Shown here: one piece after another, positions 59,533 through 64,000 of the stretch
Position numbering within the stretch: the first letter of the stretch is position 1
How the letters are laid out: every line of letters begins with the position of its first letter
DNA from: Flavobacterium resistens
GTDB lineage: Bacteria; Bacteroidota; Bacteroidia; Flavobacteriales; Flavobacteriaceae
DNA length: 64,000 bases
NCBI RefSeq assembly: GCF_900182645.1
Contig: NZ_FXTA01000006.1
Span: 293,334-357,333 of the forward strand
Direction: 5' to 3'
The notes under the pieces: model-generated
Databases searched by the model: none
Told to the model about the DNA's origin: nothing
Seen by the model: only the letters and a program-made list of their open reading frames with translations
Translations under genes and position numbers: made by a program

Positions 59533-61548
59533 ATGAATAAATTAAGAGCATTCTTGTTTTTAGCGATTATTTTCGGCCAATCTTTATTTTCACAGCAAAA
59601 AGAAAATACCGAGAATGTATTTCAGATAAAAAATCCTGATTTTAACGCGAGTCCCTATACAGGAATGACAAAACAGCATTGGAGAGACGCGGCAATATAT
59701 TTGCTGGAAGGAGCATTTAGTTATGTTCATTCAATGGATGATCCGATGAAATTCCCCAAACAAGAAGGGAAAAGTTATCCAGCAAATGAAAATCAAGTTC
59801 CAACAGAAAAACTGGAGGGGCTTTGCAGAACTTTATTTATTGCTTCACCTTTATTAAAAGAGAATCCAAATTTAGTAATCAATAACATTAAAGTTGCTGA
59901 TTATTATCGATACCAAATAACAAAACTTACAGATCCAATAAATCCGTCCTATATAGAGCCTCGAGCTAAAAACGGTGGTCCAAGCCAAAAATTAGTTGAA
60001 TTTGGAGCCTTGGCGCTTTCATTGATGACAAATCCGGATGTTTTGTGGAAACCGCTTCCGCAATCGCAAAAAGATGATTTGGCTAAAATAATGCTCAGTT
60101 ATGGAGATGGACCAACAGTAGATTCAAATTGGAAATTTTTCAACATTTTTGTTTTGAGTTTTTTCAAAGATCAAGGTTACAGCGTTAACGAAAAATTGCT
60201 TGTTGAATATTTAGAAAAATCATTAAAACATTATCGTGGCAATGGCTGGTATAATGATGCTCCAGCTTTTGACTATTATAGTATGTGGGCTTTTCAAATG
60301 TATGGAACGATTTGGTCGGAGTTTTTTGGAAAGAAATATTATCCTGATTATGCAGCAAAGTTCGCAACTAATTTCAGCGATTTAAAAGATAATTATCCTT
60401 ATTTGTTCAGCAAGAATGGCGAAATGATTATGTGGGGCAGAAGTATTAGTTACAGAACTGGAGCTGTAGTTCCTTTTCCATTAATGGGATTCTACGATAA
60501 TCCTGATACAAATTTTGGTTGGATGCGCAGGATTTCATCAGGAGTAATTAAACAATTTTTAACGCATCCTGATTTTATGAAAGATAATGTGCCTACACTT
60601 GGTTTTTATGGCGAATTTGAGCCGGCAGTACAAAATTATAGCTGTCGCGGAAGTGTATTTTGGATGGGGAAAATCTTCTTAGGTTTGCTGGTTCCAGATA
60701 ATAATCCATTTTGGACGAGCAAAGAAAATAATGGTGATTGGGAAACGAAATTCAAAAAAGATGAAGTTTACAATAAATATCAAGGAGAATCTCATATTTT
60801 AATCACAGATTATCCAAACATTGGAGCTTCAGAAGTTCGAGCGTGGTGCCATGAAAAAGTAAGTAGCGATTGGCAGAAATTCCGCTCAACCGAAAACTAC
60901 AACAGATTATCATATAACAGTGCTTTTCCTTGGCAAGCTGATGGTGAAAACGGCGAAGTGGCAATGAACTACGTGATTAAAAATAAAAAAAGTGAGTGGG
61001 AAGCTTTTCGATTATATACATTTAAGGAGTATGAAAATGGTATTTATTATAGAAATGCAGTATTGGAAACAGATGAAAATATTCGATTTGATTTAGCGGA
61101 TATTCCTCTTCCTAACGGAATTTTAAGAGTAGATAAAAACAACAGTAATAAACCAATCGAAATGCGATTAGGGCATTATGCTTTACCAAAATTAGGGAAA
61201 GAAATCATTACAACTAAAAAAACGATTGAAGGTAAAGAGGTTACGATTATCGACAATGGAAAATATCAATTAGCCATGATTCCGCTTTTAGGATGGAAAA
61301 AGTCTGAAATCGTAGATGCAAAAGGGCTTCATCCAGAAAGTAAGGAAAGCAAGGTAATTAATGTTGTAGCAAACTCTGAATCAAATAAACCAGCTATTTA
61401 TGCAACATTGATGCTTTGGAAAAAATCGGGCGACAAATGGAATAATAAAGAACTTGTTCCATTAAAAGTTTCAGAACAGACAAATGGAACGATTTCAGTA
61501 GAATTTAAAAACGGGATAAAGAAGTTAATCGAATTTAATGAAAAATAG
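59533..61548 (+). CDS. DUF2264 family protein (GH154-like), long form
   Basis: A 671-residue exported protein (signal peptide ending SLFSQQ). The N-terminal (alpha/alpha) domain (about 45-400) shares motifs with the short DUF2264 protein at 47865: LEGLCRTLFIASPLL, SNWKFFNIFVLSFF, WYNDAPAFDYYSMWAFQMYG and MWGRSISYRTGA. The last ~270 residues form a beta-rich domain (ESHILITDYPNIGASEVRAWCHEK and onward) not present in the short protein. The likely activity is exo-removal of a uronic acid, as in GH154 by recollection. It is 68 bases after the GH43 gene, on the same strand. Confidence 0.87.
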   Translation: MNKLRAFLFLAIIFGQSLFSQQKENTENVFQIKNPDFNASPYTGMTKQHWRDAAIYLLEGAFSYVHSMDDPMKFPKQEGKSYPANENQVPTEKLEGLCRTLFIASPLLKENPNLVINNIKVADYYRYQITKLTDPINPSYIEPRAKNGGPSQKLVEFGALALSLMTNPDVLWKPLPQSQKDDLAKIMLSYGDGPTVDSNWKFFNIFVLSFFKDQGYSVNEKLLVEYLEKSLKHYRGNGWYNDAPAFDYYSMWAFQMYGTIWSEFFGKKYYPDYAAKFATNFSDLKDNYPYLFSKNGEMIMWGRSISYRTGAVVPFPLMGFYDNPDTNFGWMRRISSGVIKQFLTHPDFMKDNVPTLGFYGEFEPAVQNYSCRGSVFWMGKIFLGLLVPDNNPFWTSKENNGDWETKFKKDEVYNKYQGESHILITDYPNIGASEVRAWCHEKVSSDWQKFRSTENYNRLSYNSAFPWQADGENGEVAMNYVIKNKKSEWEAFRLYTFKEYENGIYYRNAVLETDENIRFDLADIPLPNGILRVDKNNSNKPIEMRLGHYALPKLGKEIITTKKTIEGKEVTIIDNGKYQLAMIPLLGWKKSEIVDAKGLHPESKESKVINVVANSESNKPAIYATLMLWKKSGDKWNNKELVPLKVSEQTNGTISVEFKNGIKKLIEFNEK

Positions 61549-61613
61549 TTTTGTAATGTGTTTAAAAATAGTATATTACATGAATTTGTCTAATGATATA
61601 TTTAATTAACCAC

Positions 61614-62969
61614 ATGAATAAATTATATTTTCTTCTTTCCTTTTTATGGATAGTTTGCACTTATGGACAATCTAAAGAAGACATGCAATTAGAAAAAAAA
61701 TTGGATGAATTGCTTTCTTCTAAATTTAGAGCATCCGAGCCCGGTTGTGAAATATTGGTAGCAAAAAAAGGCGAGATTGTTTATAAGAAAGCTTTTGGAA
61801 GTGCAAACCTTGAATTAAATGTGCCAATTAAGCCAGAAATGGTTTTTAAACTCGGATCAATAACGAAACAATTCACAGCTGTTGCTATTTTGCAATTGGT
61901 AGAGCAAGGTAAAATTTCTTTACAAGACAGCTTGCAGAAATTCGTTCCTGATTTTCCGTCAAATTCTAAAAAGATAACTATTGAGAATCTATTGACACAC
62001 ACATCAGGAATAAGGGATTATATGCAGATTGATTATCCAGAACCTAATTTAGAAAGGAGAGACTTTGACCCGAAAGAACTTATAGATCGTTTTAAAAATT
62101 TTCCATTAGAATTTGAGCCCGGAACTAAATATAAATATAGTAATTCAGGCTATTTTCTACTAGGATATATTATTGAAAAAATATCAGGCAAAAGCTATAA
62201 AGCCTATCTGCAGGATAATATCTTAAAGCCGTTGAATTTAAATCATATCTATTTTGATACTTCAAATGATATTATTCCCAATAGAGTCAACGGGTATCGA
62301 AAAGAAGGAGCAGAATTTAAAAACGCTGATTACTGGAGTATGACTATTGCTTATGCTGCAGGTGAACTGATTTCAAATGTTGATGATTTATTAAAATGGA
62401 ACAAAGAATTGTATTCATATAAGATCCTTAAAAAAGAAACTTTAGAAAAAGCATTTGTGCCTTTTAAATTGAAAGATGGAAGCACGACAGAATATGGTTA
62501 TGGCTGGATATTAAAAAATATAAATGGTATAAAATCTATTGAGCATGGTGGCTCTATAACAGGATTTTTAAGTAATGAAATCTATTTTCCCGAAGAGGAT
62601 GTGTTTGTTGCTGCATTATTTAATTGCGAATGTGCTCCAAAAGATGAATTGTCAGTTGATATTACAAGTCTTGCATTGGGAAAAACATTCCAAAATGAAG
62701 TAAAAATAGATGATGCTTTACTAAATGAATATATAGGTACTTATACATTGTCAAAAGACACTAAAAGGACAATAGTAATTATAAAGGAAAACGGGCAATT
62801 ACTTGCTAAAATTTCAGGTCAGGGAACTGTTGCTTTAATTTTTCAATCGAATACAAAATTCCAGTTTAAGAATATTCTGGGTGCCGAATGTGAGTTTATA
62901 AAGGAAAATGGAAAAGTCACTAAATTTAATGTAAGTCAAAATGGGAACTTTGAATGGAAAAAAAACTAA
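61614..62969 (+). CDS. Serine beta-lactamase-like hydrolase (class C/PBP4* type), exported
   Basis: From ATG 61614 (451 residues, signal peptide YFLLSFLWIVCTYGQ); an ATG at 61593 would add seven residues. Catalytic motifs are S82-I-T-K85 (SxxK), Y175-S-N177 (YxN) and EHGGSITGF (the HxG equivalent of KTG). A C-terminal ~90-residue domain follows (NEYIGTYTLSKDTKRTIV onward), a common add-on in this phylum. Family members are esterases, D-aminopeptidases or cell-wall carboxypeptidases; true antibiotic resistance is unlikely for this branch. As the last gene of PUL2 it could be an esterase for acyl groups on the glycan, or unrelated. Confidence 0.87.
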   Translation: MNKLYFLLSFLWIVCTYGQSKEDMQLEKKLDELLSSKFRASEPGCEILVAKKGEIVYKKAFGSANLELNVPIKPEMVFKLGSITKQFTAVAILQLVEQGKISLQDSLQKFVPDFPSNSKKITIENLLTHTSGIRDYMQIDYPEPNLERRDFDPKELIDRFKNFPLEFEPGTKYKYSNSGYFLLGYIIEKISGKSYKAYLQDNILKPLNLNHIYFDTSNDIIPNRVNGYRKEGAEFKNADYWSMTIAYAAGELISNVDDLLKWNKELYSYKILKKETLEKAFVPFKLKDGSTTEYGYGWILKNINGIKSIEHGGSITGFLSNEIYFPEEDVFVAALFNCECAPKDELSVDITSLALGKTFQNEVKIDDALLNEYIGTYTLSKDTKRTIVIIKENGQLLAKISGQGTVALIFQSNTKFQFKNILGAECEFIKENGKVTKFNVSQNGNFEWKKN

Positions 62970-62975
62970 TAGACA

Positions 62976-63335
62976 TTAGTTGAGTGCTTCAGTACTTTCC
63001 ATTCTTAAACAATGCTCAGTTCCAAGATAGAGTGGATTGCCATGTTTTTCAGACCAAAATCCATCAAGAACATCCCTGGTGATACATTTGTAGACAGCAA
63101 CTCCTTTATAAGTTTTTCTATCGTCACCTTTATAATTGAAATTAATTACTAAAATATTATCTTTAAAGAAACCTTTTCCTTTTTGTTCTTGTGTATTATT
63201 AATTAACCAGTGCGCAATAATTCTATTGTTTTTATCTAACGACAAAGTTAAAACGCCTTTGTAACTAATGTCGTTATTTTCGTCCTGATTACTTCCTGAA
63301 ATAGCATATCTGCCAACTAAATCTTGTATGATCAT
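62976..63335 (-). CDS. Small beta-rich protein of unknown function
   Basis: A 119-residue protein without a signal peptide. It consists of short strands with turns: LVGRYAISGSNQDENND, YKGVLTLSLDKNNRIIAHW, KGKGFFKDNILVINFNYKGDD, YKGVAVYKCITRDVLDGFWSE and a closing YLGTEHCLRM. The repeated Y-K-G-V and the G-x-W/LGTE ending resemble a family of small lipocalin-like barrels I know only as hypothetical proteins. It is convergent with the hydrolase gene (6 bases between stops). Function unknown. Confidence 0.65.
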   Translation of the reverse strand: MIIQDLVGRYAISGSNQDENNDISYKGVLTLSLDKNNRIIAHWLINNTQEQKGKGFFKDNILVINFNYKGDDRKTYKGVAVYKCITRDVLDGFWSEKHGNPLYLGTEHCLRMESTEALN

Positions 63336-63536
63336 TAATGGTTTCTTTTTTAAGCAAAGATAAAATATATAATAACTGTATAGCTAGTTAAAGTTGGCTC
63401 ATGTTTTCTATACATATATATAAGGAGGAAATTATTTCATACTATAATATATTTAAGTAGAGCTTTTGCCAAGCTGAGTGGAGTGGAAGCTTTTCTAAGT
63501 TTAGACGATGGAGTTTTAAGATTGTTATTTATAAGG

Positions 63537-63622
63537 AGCTGTTTCCCGCTATCCGCTCCAATCTTTTGCTTTTTAAAGAAAAAAGCAAAAGGATTTCGGC
63601 TTCTATCGGGGCTATGGTAGCT
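63537..63622. repeat. Folded repeat-like intergenic element
   Basis: A perfect 12-bp stem, CTTTTGCTTTTT (63563-63574) with AAAAAGCAAAAG (63580-63591), lies inside outer pairs CCCG (63545-63548) with CGGG (63607-63610) and AGCT (63537-63540) with AGCT (63619-63622). The sequence around it is less AT-rich than its surroundings. I recall similar CCCGCTATCCGCT ... ATCGGGGCTA elements in other Flavobacterium intergenic regions; this needs a search. Confidence 0.5.
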
Positions 63623-63947
63623 GTTTTGAGAAGAAATCCAGAGTGAGAAGGGAAGATTGCGTGTAAAAGGAGGGGCTGAAAGGAAGGGAATTCAGGGCTT
63701 TTGCGTCTTTCCGGGATCAAGACGGCCAAATGTTCGACTTCAAAAGGTTGTTTTTTGTTCATAAAAGCGTGGTGAAGACTAAAAAATCAATAAAACGGAA
63801 AGCAGAAAAGCCCCGAAAACGATGAAAACCGCACCTTGATTCAGAAAAACGTCACAAGGAATCAAAAAAGTTTGAATTGTAAATAAAGTGTTATCAGCGA
63901 GTTAGGAAATAATCCAAAAAAAGATAAAAAAAACACATCGAAAAAGC

Positions 63948-63977
63948 TTGTATAACTGAATAAAGGTTCTACTTTTG
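63948..63977 (+). promoter_or_regulatory. Strong consensus promoter, probably of a stable RNA (rRNA) operon beyond the edge
   Basis: TTG (63948-63950), exactly 19 bases, then TACTTTTG (63970-63977), a full TAnnTTTG match. An A-tract-rich stretch lies directly upstream, like an UP element, and the start region reads CACCCGC. By recollection, TTTGCACCCGC-type starts precede rRNA operons in Flavobacterium. Confidence 0.65.
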
Positions 63978-64000
63978 CACCCGCAACAACGAGAGACGTT

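Larger units (their letters stand above)
63336..64000. other. Gene-free end of the window with repeat-like folded element and promoter
   Basis: No convincing gene is present; the only longer frame (63529-63762, minus strand, 77 residues) overlaps the folded element and has no recognisable protein features. The stretch holds a dispersed-repeat-like piece near 63463-63497, the folded element at 63537-63622, an A-rich tract at about 63911-63946, and the promoter at 63948-63977. Confidence 0.6.

Noticed and set aside
61614..62969. The beta-lactamase-like protein as an antibiotic resistance gene.
   Set aside because: The SxxK/YxN/HxG set and C-terminal extra domain are those of the broad esterase/peptidase branch, and there is no resistance context.
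63529..63762. A 77-residue minus-strand frame as a gene.
   Set aside because: It overlaps the folded element, has no recognisable domain, and its composition fits non-coding DNA read through by chance.
1..64000. tRNA or rRNA genes, CRISPR arrays, transposases, integrases or phage genes.
   Set aside because: None was recognised by eye in either strand; a tRNA scan and an insertion sequence search would be needed to exclude small or degenerate ones.

Overview
The window looks like a chromosomal segment of an AT-rich Bacteroidota bacterium, most likely a Flavobacterium or close relative. Supporting signs are SusC/SusD pairs, a PorP/SprF protein next to a gliding-motility (CHU_C) C-terminal domain, TAnnTTTG promoters, A-rich instead of Shine-Dalgarno leaders, and a hybrid two-component regulator. 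The genus is inference; the phylum is secure.

Layout. 1-1636: end of a type IX secretion cargo gene and a PorP/SprF protein. 1681-1782: a palindromic intergenic repeat. 1826-8010: a TPR histidine kinase/LuxR response regulator pair, an AAA ATPase, a dienelactone-hydrolase-like protein and a lipoprotein PQQ-type sugar dehydrogenase. 8108-28131: a first polysaccharide utilization locus (PUL1) with GH97, mannose-6-phosphate isomerase, a LacI regulator, SusC/SusD, a GH2 beta-mannosidase-like enzyme, two GH92, a GH125, a ROK kinase and a glycosylasparaginase. This set fits breakdown of high-mannose N-glycans or glycoproteins down to mannose-6-phosphate and fructose-6-phosphate. 28133-40099: a DUF2490 protein, a tetR-tolC-hlyD-ABC-ABC-permease-permease export operon (like E. 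coli cecR-ybhGFSR), a WG-repeat-like protein, an EamA transporter, two acetyltransferases and a LysR regulator. 40191-62969: a second locus (PUL2) with GH2 beta-galactosidase, a 1364-residue hybrid two-component sensor/regulator, DUF2264, GH105, SusC/SusD, GH16, two GH43, a second DUF2264 and a serine beta-lactamase-like hydrolase. The set fits an acidic type II arabinogalactan or related beta-1,3-galactan. 62976-64000: a small unknown protein, then a gene-free stretch with a folded repeat-like element, ending in a strong promoter that probably drives a stable RNA operon beyond the edge.

The most useful new observations are regulatory. (1) Three near-identical palindromes (consensus ACTAAATCG-T/A-TTTAGT) sit in front of GH97-manA, the lacI gene and susC, giving a simple LacI regulon for PUL1. 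(2) The promoters of the PUL2 beta-galactosidase and of the PUL2 susC share one architecture: TACTAA, then two C-rich half-sites about two helical turns apart, then TAnATTTG. It spans 66 and 67 bp and probably marks the binding site of the hybrid regulator encoded between them. (3) A large inverted repeat overlaps the tetR promoter. The most unusual protein is the PUL1 GH2 enzyme, which keeps both catalytic glutamates but appears to lack two of the family's beta-sandwich domains. No tRNA, rRNA gene, CRISPR array, insertion sequence or prophage gene was recognised.
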